Part shown: piece by piece, positions 46,401 through 57,784 of the stretch
Position numbering within the stretch: the first letter of the stretch is position 1
Layout: each line of letters starts with the position of its first letter
Assembly: GCA_029706075.1 (NCBI GenBank)
Contig: JAINUG010000177.1
Location: forward strand, 1,026,501-1,090,500
DNA: 64,000 nt
Source: Aldrovandia affinis
Taxonomy: Eukaryota; Chordata; Actinopteri; Notacanthiformes; Halosauridae
Direction: 5' to 3'
Position numbers and translations under genes: made by a program
The notes under the pieces: generated by a model
What the model saw: the letters and a program-made list of their open reading frames with translations, nothing else
What the model was told of the DNA's origin: nothing
Database searches by the model: none

Positions 46401-46808
46401 AAATGGGTCTCCAGAACCGAGGTTCGGAACCACTGGACTAGAAGCTAGCAAACTTGTCAGCCTTGTTGGCTAGCTAGCAAGCGGCCACACACCACGCACG
46501 CACGCACTCAACCACACTACTCAAACAAAATAATTGTTTAAACTAAAGAACACTAGCAAACACGTACAAAAACAAATAACTATGCTTTCCTCCAAACGTG
46601 CCAGTCGGTAGCCTATTATAAATTACACTATTTTAATAACCCATTACTCAATATTTATTTACACACACACACAGGTTTGCCCACTATTGCCCGGTGCCCA
46701 CTATCGTTCGGTCTAAATCATAGACCGTATAGGCACAGCTCTCATTGCAATGAAAGAGAAGGAGACTCACGTAATGGCACCCGCCGCGCAAAATCTCTTA
46801 ATAGCCAT
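43490..46808 (-). CDS. Two-exon SAXO/Mn-motif-like microtubule protein, 234 aa
   Basis: The large exon 43490-44156 encodes 222 codons with repeated TSY-x-x-(D/E)Y motifs: QGTTSYQTDYGPKAY, LTSYTCDYRPWG and HSTSYLSEYRLK, set among Pro-rich spacers with KPFRPV. This resembles the Mn repeats of SAXO/FAM154 and MAP6 proteins, which bind microtubules and, in SAXO, ciliary axonemes. The acceptor is 'aacttctgcag'. A matching 5' exon is proposed at 46771-46808: ATG, MAIKRFCAAGAI, then AC and a GTGAGT donor. It leaves phase 2, exactly what the large exon needs, and the sum is 705 nt without a stop. The first exon is short, so it is less certain than the second. SAXO1/2 normally start with a Cys-rich motif (CICELC), which is absent, so the exact family member is unknown. 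AATAAA lies about 290 nt past the stop. Confidence 0.6.
44419..45362. mobile_element. Possible DNA element with inverted ends, or nested insertion
   Basis: Left end 'caggtatctcaaactccagt' and right end 'gggaatggagtttgacattc' are inverted copies of the ends seen at 16919-17090, but 944 bp apart. The core MITE sequence appears at both edges (to about 44520 and from about 45235). The roughly 700 bp between could be inserted DNA. It holds an 80-codon open frame (44951-45190, plus) that I do not recognise. It lies in the intron of the SAXO-like gene. Confidence 0.5.
46000..46163 (-). mobile_element. tRNA-like SINE fragment
   Basis: Minus strand: 'gtagcggatgggctcagtga' looks like an A box and 'cgtcggttcgaaactcgctg' like a B box. 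They are about 100 bp apart, longer than in a tRNA gene. Probably a SINE; no perfect cloverleaf. Confidence 0.45.
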
Positions 46809-47087
46809 AGATTTGCTGTTTATTCTGGTTGCCCTATCAGCCAAAGCCGCTGAAACCTCCAGCCAGTAACTGCAAAATATTTAACCAAAAGTCGAACAGT
46901 TGGGGGACTTTATTTAAGACTCTGCCTTACCTTGTGACGAGATGACGACACAAGTGTACAATGGAGAGTCCTTTATGACAATTAATTAGTAGAATTGTGG
47001 CTGTCAAAACTCTATCCCTCCTTTGCAATGTAGTTACTTCATAGCTCCTTTGTTTGTCTGACTAACATTCTTTAGGCAAACTTAGAC

Positions 47088-47091
47088 AAAA
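47088..47091 (-). terminator. Pol III T4 terminator of the tRNA gene
   Basis: TTTT on the minus strand begins 6 nt past the 3' end of the tRNA. Confidence 0.7.
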
Positions 47092-47096
47092 CATCT

Positions 47097-47168
47097 TTCC
47101 CATACCGGGAGTCGAACCCGGGCCGCCTGGGTGAAAACCAGGAATCCTAACCGCTAGACCATATGGGA
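47097..47168 (-). tRNA. tRNA-Glu (anticodon TTC)
   Basis: 72 bp on the minus strand. Acceptor stem TCCCATA/TATGGGA pairs fully. A box 'ggtctagcggttagga', anticodon arm CCTGG-TTTTCAC-CCAGG with TTC, and B box 'gggttcgactcccgg'. No intron. It matches the vertebrate tRNA-Glu-TTC consensus as I recall it, except a C in the variable region. It lies 289 bp upstream of the proposed SAXO-like start codon, in the same direction. Confidence 0.97.
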
Positions 47169-47371
47169 TATCCGAGTTCTACTCGAACGCCGGAGATCAA
47201 CTGTCAGGCGTAGTTCATTTACTGACCAGCTGAATCGTAGAGCGCGCGTGTGTATATATCTCACGGAGCACTGTACACGTAGTATTCCTCCACAATAACT
47301 TTTAGCTACCAAAGACAGTTGTATATAGTTTCAATCTTAACAAAAACATTACGGACAAAAGAAAAGTTAGA

Positions 47372-47433
47372 AGTTCTTTGGAACAGTGCTTGTTTAGTTT
47401 CTGTGAAATATATTGATGGAAGTTTAGTTGTAT
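47372..47433. repeat. Unclassified local repeat, copy 2
   Basis: 'ggaacagtgcttgtttagtt' and 'tctgtgaaatatattgatgg', close to 41889-41940. Confidence 0.7.
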
Positions 47434-47984
47434 CCTGGCATCATTTTCATATCCATAATTTGATACGCAGACCTAAATCAGGTATACAATATGCTTTGTA
47501 TTGTGAGTAACGTGGCTTTTTTACATTATATTTGAGGGTGCTCATTTTTTATACTGTGAGTCTCTTAGTGTTGTGTCATGTTTTAGGACTTATATGGTTG
47601 TAATTTTAAATATCAATCAACATCCTAGGAAGAATTTACATGTGCTTTATGGAATCTTTTCAAACACAGAATATGAAACTCATACAAATTATTTAATAAA
47701 CATTTATGTTCCAGTATGCTAGGACTGTAATACAAGAATGATGACAGACACGCGTTTGTAGTTCAGCCATGTAATCTAGAAAGTGCCGGTGACAGGTTCC
47801 TGTGCGCGGGTCATGCAGAAAACAACAAAGCTAGTCGATTGACGATGGCATCGATCTGACTAGACCCGTAACATCCTCCTTTTCCAAGTAAACACAACAC
47901 ATTAGAAGATAGTGCAAAAGTAAATTACTTTCAAAATGACATTTTGAGATGTGACATTTTAATAAACCTAATGAGTGATGAGAT

Positions 47985-48211
47985 GACAAAATGAAGAAAC
48001 ACAGGGCCAAGTTGAACGAATGTAGGAGAATATGGGAAACATTGCTTTGGAACAGTGCATGTTTAGTTGTTTTGCGTACCTAAGTAATTCATGTCCTCAG
48101 CTCTAATGTACGCTACAATTAAAAAAGATGTGATATCTCAACAAAAACGTTTTCAACATAAAAAAGCCAAGTTACTCACATATACAAAGCATATACTCTG
48201 TACATCTGCAA
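47985..48211. repeat. Unclassified local repeat, copy 3
   Basis: 'ggaacagtgcatgtttagtt' followed by 'tatctcaacaaaaacgtttt' and 'gttactcacatatacaaagc'. It contains both halves found in 41744-41942, in reversed order. Confidence 0.7.
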
Positions 48212-49167
48212 AAAACAATAGAAATGTATTTTTGTTGGCCATAGAAATTATTCATCTGTAAAAGCAATGCCTACTATTAATCATTTGGATAGTATTAGAT
48301 AGCAAGCAAGCTTGTTCTCACAGAAAAGCAATATGGTGTCAAACAAGTTTTTTGAGCATGTTCTATTGGCTGAAATAGCATCACATGTGCACATCCTTAT
48401 ATGTCTAAATAATGATGTCACCTGTTGCCTGGCCTGTATGAAGAGATGATGTTCTTGGCTGAAATATATCTTAACAGATGATATGTTTGGTGGAAGTAAA
48501 TATTGCCCAATGGGAAGGATTAATAATTGGGGGAATGGAGCATTTCTGATAATGTCATCGGCTGGAAGAAGTGGAAGAAGTAGAAGTTGAAGAAGATAAG
48601 GAAGAAACTGAAAATAGCCCATGTTTTGGGGTTTATTGTGTGGCTGTAAGAAGTTGCATCTGAATTCTCTGTGTTTACATGAGGTCAGAGGGTACAGAAA
48701 TGAATGTTTTTAAGGGCCGAGAGTTTGAGGCCATTGTAGATATTTCTGTGGAAGACCCTGAAAAGTACCAAACTCTTGGTGCTGTGGCATGGAAAGTGTA
48801 AATTCAGATGGAGAACGCATTTCTGTACAGACAGCAAGCCAATTATTACATAATGCCATTATAAAAATATTTTAGGCTGAAGCAGTTTGGTACTATTAAT
48901 GAAACTACATCCACATCATTAATGTCAAGGTTGTTTTTACTCGCACAGCATTTTTGCTGTTGTTTTTAGCAGGCTCGATCTGCCAATAAATGAACGCAAA
49001 ATAGTTTCACCTTTGGTGCATGTGGCATTTGCTTAGCAGGCTCTCTAACTAGCAACGGCACTGCGAATGAGTGTTTGGGAAAATGTCAGGCTGAGAATCA
49101 TTAGTAAAGGTTTGGTCCTGATTCAGGTCTGGGCGCTGTCCCCCAAGGCTTGCTGGAGAACTGAACC

Positions 49168-49205
49168 AGTGCACCAGTAACTGGAAACACCATTACTGGT
49201 GCACT
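49168..49205. other. Perfect 13-bp hairpin followed by a T run
   Basis: AGTGCACCAGTAA (49168-49180) pairs with TTACTGGTGCACT (49193-49205) without mismatch around a 12-nt loop; six T residues follow, counting the last base of the stem. Not explained by any repeat I see nearby. Confidence 0.8.
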
Positions 49206-50905
49206 TTTTTAGATTCTGAGTCACAAAGCCATTGTATGCCAGCCCCTCCCCAAACACCAATAATGATCCCCTCCCCCACTTCTGAAACAGGGCCTAAACC
49301 ACAGGCCAAATGCCTTCTGGAGATAGAGGATGTGTTTCTGATGCAATGTTGCTGCTGTGAATCTGCTGTGTTGCTTCACTCGTAGTGTCCACACTTCCAC
49401 ATCATTCAGAGGGAGTTAACAGAAAACATATTTGACATATTTATGGTCTTTTCCAGAGAATGATGTGCAGACATCATCTTACATCATACTAAACACAATA
49501 GCTTTGATATGGTTTCAGTTACTTAACTTTAGTTCTGTAATACAATTCTACAATGAACCATTTCCTCAGCTATAGACTTTAATACTGTTACAAAGCTGTC
49601 AACTGTACAGCTCAACTGAACAAGCAGCACTTTAAAACAATATTGAATGTGAAAGAGTATCCATAAGAATGCTATACGTATATAAGTTAATATCTTGGAC
49701 ATCAATGTATTTCTTTAATGCCTTGCACCATGCCTGTTAAGTAATGTATCCTTGCCTGAATAAGTCTCACACGGAACACAGTGAATCAGTATGTAAATCA
49801 GTTTATTGCCAGCAGACACCTGATAATGTAATGTGTCACCCCCCCCAAAACAGCACTGAGAGACAAAGTATTTCAGGAGTCTTCAAGAAAATGAAGATTC
49901 ACAAACAATCAATTCATATTTTTCACAGTTGCAAGGAAATATAATAGTAAAATTCTTATTTTTTCAAACTATTGGTATACTAACATTCTAGATATTTAAT
50001 AATCTTTTTTATAAACGTCTTAAACATTCTTAATTCCATCTATTAAACTGTATACCTCTCCTATGTACAACATCATCAAAACTGTGCATTCAAAGTTCTT
50101 CAAATTTACAGTATGTACGGAGATCATAAAGTGATCATCCCTTCTTTCAGAATACTTGTTTCGCCGCCCCCCGGTGCTGTAAAATATTCCAATTGTTTTC
50201 ACACGCAAGTGACCAAAGACACCCTTTTCTTCAAGGTGTGCTTACGTAACACACCTCACAATGTGCGTATAAATTAGGTTATAACATCGATTTATTAAAA
50301 AAGGATACATGCCTTAACAGAGAGCAACTTGTTACAATGACGTAAACTGGTCACAGATTCTTTCCCAAAAATAATTCTGACGCTAGAGCAGTATCACCTG
50401 GACTCAAAAGTCACCGTTTGAATGGAATTAAATAAGAAAAAGGGAATTACATCCCTTGTCACTTTTTTCCTATATAGTTTTCATACCTTCATTTGCAAGG
50501 TCATAATTTTCCAAGCCTTAACTGTCTGTGGCTGTGTTAACAATGATTGATGCTGAGATATTCTACACAGTGTACTGCTGTGCTACCTTAGAACAGAACA
50601 TCCATGCAGTGAGAGTACAGAGAGTTTTGTCTCACAACACACTTGCCACTACATGGTGGCAAAGCCCCCACAACAATTATTTTATTATTGGGCCAAAAAT
50701 GGAAAATGACCCGAGTCATGATATTTTTAATTGCTTTACCAAATACCTAATCATTACATTTCCAAGTATAAATTCCACACTTCCAAGTCCAAGAAAAAAC
50801 AGAAAAACAAAAACAGCAATAAAACCAAAAACAAGCACATTGGCAGTTTTCTTTACCCAAGGGGGACACGGTAATATAACCGTGTTAGCAATGCATACTT
50901 GTCCG

Positions 50906-51196
50906 TCTCGCCAGAGTCGGCTCTGGCCGGGAGTGCCACTAGGGGCGGTGATTGGCTGTCCGCCCCAGGGAGGGGGGAAGGAAGGCGACAGGACGTTCGC
51001 TGCGCATAAGAGTGGCCCTGTATACCAGGTTACGGTCGACGGCCTGGCGAGTGCCGTCTCGGAGGATGCTATGCCTTTGTCACTACCGGTCACAGGACTA
51101 CGGCAGCGAACTCACAGTACTAGGGGGGGATTGACATCAAAATAGCGGGTCTAATTGGCTACCAAATTGGGAGAAAATGGGAGAAAATCAGAAACA
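50906..51196 (+). mobile_element. SINE-like repeat with GC-rich head and 'ccaaattgggagaaaat' tail
   Basis: Head 'ctcgccagagtcggctctgg' is the inverse of the block at 42824-42856. The body holds 'tgccactaggggcggtgatt' and the tail 'taattggctaccaaattggg' ending near a T run. A widespread fish type of tail; the family is not named with certainty. Confidence 0.65.
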
Positions 51197-51524
51197 AAAT
51201 CTTGAATTTTTTTTTTTTTAAAGCAATGCATACTTGTTTACAGAGACATTTAAAAAAATGTATGACACCCAGCCAGTAGAGTAATAATTGTAATTGTATG
51301 TAAAGGCTGGCCAGAAGTCACATCGTCTTCTATTAATTATCAGTGTTTAAGGGCTTTCCACTTTGGATTGAATCAACTACATAACGTGATTATTAAGTTA
51401 TATGTGTAATTATGCGCTGGAATATTGAGGCTGGAACAATACTAGACAGGCGTCAGAGAGACACCACGGGAACTGGTTTCGAGGACGAGCTGAAAGGATG
51501 AGAAGAATCAATATAGGTGCTATG

Positions 51525-51576
<52 letters not shown>
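51525..51576. repeat. (TG)n microsatellite
   Basis: About 25 TG units. Confidence 0.95.
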
Positions 51577-51578
<2 letters not shown>

Positions 51579-52796
51579 ACATGCGCGTTTAATCAGTATC
51601 TCAATGCTGGATTTAATAACTTTGGCTAATGGTTGGTTTTTAACGACTGCGTCCTTCAGTGACTCAGATCTGCCCATTATGGGAGTAAGGGACATTATCA
51701 TACAAATAAATCCAACAATATAGACCTGAGGGTTACACAATCTAAATAGTTATGCTGGCCATCAATTTACTGCTCCAGATATTAGAAAGCAATTTGTTCA
51801 TTTTTAAGTTTCAACTATTTGAAATGATGATGCTACAATATATATTATATATACTAACAAATTTCTCATTAAAAAAGTTCAATGTCGCAGTTTATTTTAT
51901 GCACCTAATATATTAATCTGACACGGTTACACTGTGAAAGGGGGTCGTTTGTTTACTCTTAATCCTGATTTTACCAGTGGAACTCAGCATGCTCCCAGAT
52001 GGTGCTTCACTGTCCTCTAAGATCAATGTCCACAACCACGACTCTGACACTTCGGACAGGACAAATCCTTTGCAAAACACACAATTCTCATTAAAACCAG
52101 AGGACAGAAATGAAGGTGGAAAAGGGCTGGAGCCCTGTGCTATCTGCACACGTGAGCAGACCTGCAACTCCTCATTAAAACAACTTGCTACACCAACCCC
52201 CTCCTCCACCAGTGCGCAGACACATATTTGCACGTTACGGAAAAGAAGGGCAACACTTTCACCTCTGTCTGACCTTGGGTAAGGTCATTTTCATTTATTC
52301 TTATGGTTGGTTGGCAAAGGTCAGATCTACAAATGAGAGATCTGAACAAAACCATTTGGTACATAAAATAATCATTTTAATTACTTTTCAAAAAATAGTT
52401 TCATACTTCCAGTGCAGGTTCCAGTACTGTGCTGCTGATCTGGGTCTATTTTCAATATCGCTACATACCTTCTGAAAATCAGCAAGGACACAGCAAAAAA
52501 TAAATTAAAAATCCAATTGAAAGCATGCAGTAATGTAAAAAAAACGAAACAGGTACTGATATTATGCCCCGTGGCCACAAACTATCATTACTATCTAGCG
52601 GTCTGAACAGAAATAAATAAATTATTATATTAAAATTTCACCATGCGAGTCAACAATCTGCCTACGACTAAAAGGTGATTTATCACAAATTCAACACAAT
52701 AGACAAATGCAAAGGAACACACTAGATCATGTCTATACAAATATAATCAATACTTTTCAAAGGAAACAAAATACCAAAGATACAGATATTAAGTCC

Positions 52797-52858
52797 ACAC
52801 ACACACGCACACATATATGTGTATGTGTGTGTGTGTGTGTGTGTGTATATACGTACAC
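52797..52858. repeat. CA/TG palindromic microsatellite
   Basis: (CA)n 'atatatgtgta' (TG)n, so the two halves are complementary and can fold back. Confidence 0.85.
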
Positions 52859-53126
52859 AAGCAACATCTCAAATGTGAATATCACAAATTATAAGAAAAC
52901 ATGTTTTGTTTAAGACAGAACATCTAGAGGGAAAGCATACGCATTGCTTTAAGTATGTCATACACATAATATAACCTTGTGGAAGGGCTCAGTTTCTCCT
53001 ATGAGCTGGACAATGTGTAACTATGCATACATAGACGATGATGACCATGCGAACAGCTGCAAGAAACCGTATTAAAGCCACAAAGTGCAAATCTATGGAC
53101 TAATTATCACTTGATGAAGGGTCTAT

Positions 53127-53565
53127 GGTCTTCTCAAATAAAGTATCCTGTAAAATCAACATTTGTACACAAAATTAACTGAACATTTTACTACTCAAGA
53201 GTATGTGCTACACAAAGGTACAATGTTGTACCTACTAAAGAAAAAATGCTTCTTACTGTGGCGGTACCCCTGTAGGGTACTGAATTGTACCTTTAGTAAG
53301 GAGAACATAATTGTACCCTTGCAAGAAAAAGAATGTTGCCTTCAGTACAAGCCTCATTTTCATTCCAATATGGCTGCCAGTGTAAATAAGTATTCATTAC
53401 CCTGCCTTGGTACATATCTGTACCTTTCCTCAATTTTCCTTTTTCACTGGGAAAAGGTACACAACTGTATCATGAAGGATCTTATGTTTACCTTTGAAGG
53501 TAAGATGAACACATTTGTACCCCAAGTCTACCCTAATTGTACCTTTATTTTTGAGAGTGTATGCA
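53127..53565. mobile_element. Palindromic MITE with 'gtacctttatttttgagagtg' type end
   Basis: Left edge 'ttctcaaataaagtatcc' and right edge 'gtacctttatttttgagag' are inverted copies, and the interior has many inverted 'ggtacaa'/'ttgtacc' pairs. The 146-codon plus-strand open frame across it is a by-product. Confidence 0.6.
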
Positions 53566-56500
53566 ACCTGCAGTGTTTAGAACTGGCACACTGGGCACAC
53601 TAGTCATTTTTTTTAATGCACTTGGTCAAGAGTCGCAATACGCTTGCTTGCAGCTGCTGCTGCAGTATCATAACAATACGTGCAGGAAAAATAATTCAGA
53701 AATGTGGTTCTGAGGCCTGACGTATCAGAAAAACTGCCATAAGTATGAGCATTGTACATATTGTTGAGCTATTATGAATGAATGTTTTATCTTTGCCAGA
53801 ATGTGATACTGGTTTGGACTGAAAAGTATGAATAACATTCATACATATGACATTAAACCTTAAAACATCCTAACATTACTGCATCATCTGGTGCCAAACC
53901 GTTGCGTGGGTGTGCCATAGACACCAGTGGTTCTTGCACATTTCCTTACAAAGAAACAGAAGCCTAACTGTTATTAGAATATTATTATTCAAGCCTGTGA
54001 CTTTTGCCTTTAATAGTAACCCCCCGCCACATTTGGCAGCCCTGTAGCGATTGGCTCAACTTGAATTTTGCTTACAATAAAAGGTGCGGGGAAAAAGCAA
54101 CAAAGGAACAGCCCAAAATCAATAGCAACGTGTAAAACTGAGTATCAATCCAAAACCTACAATTCTGTACATTCATACAACACATATCAGTCGTCTCCAA
54201 GCACATTGGACCATGGGACAAGGGGGGGGGGGGTGTTAACTCACAACTGGAGCAGCAGGCAGATAGTGTTTCTGATTTATCGTTTCCCAGCGCCAATTCT
54301 GGCACAGCCTGCTTCCAAAAAGCACATTACTACGGATAGCCACCAGGGAGATCCATCCTGTTTCAACAAGTGATGATATCTATATTCCATAGACAGGCTG
54401 AAATCTATTATTGCTAAATAAGCATGTGTAAGTGCATTATTACGGCCTCTCACGGGCATTGTGGATAATTAATCAAAACCTGTATCATTAGTGAAGAACA
54501 ACAATAACTGGGTGTTAGTGGGACTTAGTTAGTTGGAGCAGATGACTCCATTCTGCATGTCTTTCTTTTTAGTGGGACACGAAATTTGCCTCTCAATGAT
54601 GAAACAATCTAGTCCACATCTGAGATAACTGGTATAAGGACAGGCAATCATTTTTAACATTCAGAATTTGACTTTTAAATGTGTGCTGTGAGTGTGTATT
54701 TGTTGAGAGCAGCCTGCAGAAGATGGCAACAGCTCTCTCGAGAAAGAAAAAAGTGTTACGTTGGTTTGATAAGAAATGCTTAACTTAAAAAAGAAACAAA
54801 TATATACATTTTCAACAGTTTCAAAATATACAAGATAAATCTGAAAAAATATAAATTATTGGCACTTTCATACATAGAACTCTGTCACACAATTTTCATA
54901 GATCATAATTCAGAATATACCGTGATATTACACATGTTGTAAATATACCGTACCATTCAATATATGCACATAAGTCATACTTTTTACATATATGAAAGTG
55001 ACAATAATCAGTATATTTTGAAATATATGCTGTGCATTTTGCCATATGTACTACTTACATATTGAATTTCATATTTATTCATATATTGACATAACTACTT
55101 TTTCAAAAAGATGATAACAGTTTTAGACTCAACTTGTCTGAAAAACACTACAAAAGGAGACAAGCAGTAATTGTTTCAAAGTACGTACTACCAGAAAACA
55201 TTTCTAAGCATTACAAATTACAAATGATCACTTTGTAATATAAAAAAAACACTTCATTTTCCAGCAATACTTTTAAAGATCAGTTCATTATTCAACTAAA
55301 TTTCTACCATTAAGATACACTATGAACAATAACTTACTTGTGTCGCTTGGTTTATAGAATAACCTCGTTCCCCAGAGATGTGCCAATGGACTAGGAAATC
55401 CACCAAAACAGAAATCATATTTGCAGATATGCTGTACACCAAATACATAGAAACATTGCTTTAATTGGCTAAAGTAACTCCTCCTGTATCCAAAAGAGAG
55501 AAAGTAGAGCAGAACCTCAGTAATAGAAATGTCCTTAATTAATCAACGTTATGTCTCTGTTTGCTATTAGGCAAGTCCAAAGTATGAAAAAGAAGAGCTT
55601 GCTCCACACACTGTTCGGTCCGTGGAACCCCTGCTCTGGGAAATGCCTCCTGGGTTCTCCCATCTCCCAGCATGACTGGTGTGAAGAAGAGGGTGCCTTC
55701 CGATATCCATCCGTCGACGAGACAGCGTGTCTCGGTGAGGCCTAGCGGTAGGGTGCCCCCTCCAGGAAGAGACACGCTGAGGAGTCTGTGCGCCGCTCCC
55801 ACACAAGTCCTGCGTGATTACAGGAACATGGATCTCACACTCACGCCCCCAGCTTAGCAGCTGTGCGCACGGCCTGTTAATCACTGCACGACTGGACTAC
55901 GTCGGATTACGAGCAAGCAAACATGCGGTTTGGTGTTTTCAGAGTTTGAAATGAACCCTACGAAACGAATACCTGAATAGGCTTCAGACCTCAAGGACAA
56001 AAGCTCCAATGAGTGCCTTGTTTTAGTACTAAAGTGGCCTCCTGTCTGTAGAAATTGGTCATTTGGGGTGAGCTCCAATACCCAAGGCGGGAGATTTCTG
56101 GTCTGGAACCCTGTTGCAGACAACACAGGAAATGACCTCATAACCCAGGGCCCTCACGACGAGACCAGCTTCATTGTAGTAGGTCAGGTAACTGGGGTTA
56201 TTGCACTCAAATCTCCCCTACAATGCCATCGCCCCTTCTAAAGTGAGTGAGCCCTTTGTGCAACACAGCTATTACCTCACTGATGCCCACCAACAGCCAA
56301 ACAAAGTGCACACCAGTGCCTTTTTTCGTAGTAGTCATAACTTGAATCCAACTGACCAAGTAGTTCATTGCCACAGTCAAGTTATCTGCGAAAACAGAAA
56401 AACCCCAGGTTGACTTTGACTTCTACAAGAGAGATAATAAAAAGGGTCACTAAATATTTAAAAAAAACAGGACAGGATGCAGTACAAAAAGAGTTGTACA

Positions 56501-57631
56501 AGAGGGTCTGAACAATAAAGTGACGGTGCTGGACTGAGATTCCTGGACGATCTCTTCTTTGGGACAGCTTTGGGTAGATCAAATGTTAGTTTTTTTGGAA
56601 AAATAATTCAAAGCAAGCAAGTCTACTGCATATAAAGAGTGCTCAATAGGTGAATAAATGCTCTGCCTCACGTGTGTACAGGGGAGAGGCAAGCGAAATA
56701 AATGTGTAACCAGTACAGCGTGTGATCCGCATCCCCTGCCATATTGCAGCTCCTTGTCACAGCTCAGAGACAGGTGGCTAACCTTTAAAACCAACACCAG
56801 AGTCCAACACTGTGAACTGTACTCTCCCAAACTCAAGAGTGCTGATGTTCTGCCGCTACAATCAAAGAGTTGACAGAAAGGGCCAACGTCTGACACACGA
56901 GTGAACGGAACGGAACGGTTGACTATGAATGACTTAAATTCAGACCGGAGAGAGAGAGAGAGAGGCTCCTCCAGTGCTAGACAGGTTTGGATACACCTGC
57001 ACTGGTACGATGCAAAGGACGGGCTGGATCTGCCCCAATAAAGAGGGATCTGGAGTAGCATTTTCAACCACATCATTACCATCCACAAATATATATATCA
57101 GGTCACCTGTACCTTTAAACCATATGATGCATCTCTCAGTAATTCCCCAAAACAACAAGATAGTGCTAGCATCGATAATAAAAACCATCATCATCAAAAT
57201 AATAATAAAGACAATAATAATAATCCATTAGGGCATTATCTTCAGTCCAGCTTCTTCTCAGCCAGATAGCAGCTAATAAAACAACAACAACAAAAAAAGT
57301 CTCTTTACAAAATACAATAGTGATAATGGTAGTTATAATTCAGGTCGATCCGTCCATACAAAATTCCAAAAAGTTTCTCCGTTCACATCAAATCAGGCAG
57401 TAGTCAACAACAACGACAACAACAAAAATCATTTGCTTGTGTTTCTGTCCTGCCTGAGTTGCGTTTCAGACGGCCTGCCTCCTCCCTTCTCACTGCAGCG
57501 CCCCCTGCAGGCACCACGCAGCCATTGTTTGTATTGCACCAACGTTAAATAGAAATAAAAAATAATTTAAATTTGAGAAGAAAAAAGGGCAAGGATAGCG
57601 CGAACTGCCGTGTTCTTCCGCTGCTGCGCGA

Positions 57632-57784
57632 TCAGATGATCTCTCGGCACATGGGCAGGTTGACGAAGGTGAAGACGTTGAACTCGATGAGGATGGAGAA
57701 GCAGAGGAAGACGGCATACATCATCAGGCATATCAGGCCCAGTCGCCGGTCCAGTACCCATTTGTTCAAGTGCACGCCCAGAAC
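57632..57784 (-). CDS. slc24a3: slc24a3 last coding exon
   Basis: [20 protein letters not shown] through [16 protein letters not shown] and stop TGA at 57632-57634. The acceptor is 'ctccctcccacag'. Phase 0. It carries the final two hydrophobic segments. Confidence 0.92.
   Translation of the reverse strand, partial: VLGVHLNKWVLDRRLGLICLMMYAVFLCFSILIEFNVFTFVNLPMCREII

Larger units (their letters stand above)
46809..57631. other. Intergenic region between slc24a3 and the SAXO-like gene
   Basis: Includes the slc24a3 3'UTR (end not located; no nearby minus-strand AATAAA was seen), the tRNA-Glu, two local repeat copies, a hairpin at 49168-49205, a SINE at 50906-51196, a MITE at 53127-53565 and AT-rich sequence at 54780-55340. 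No other coding exon was found. Weak open frames here (for example 50528-51145 and 53163-53603) coincide with repeats. Confidence 0.6.

Noticed and set aside
50528-51145. 205-codon open frame on the plus strand
   Set aside because: Its 3' half is the SINE-like repeat at 50906-51196; no recognisable domain in the 5' half.
53163-53603. 146-codon open frame on the plus strand
   Set aside because: Lies inside the palindromic MITE with 'ggtacaa' repeats.
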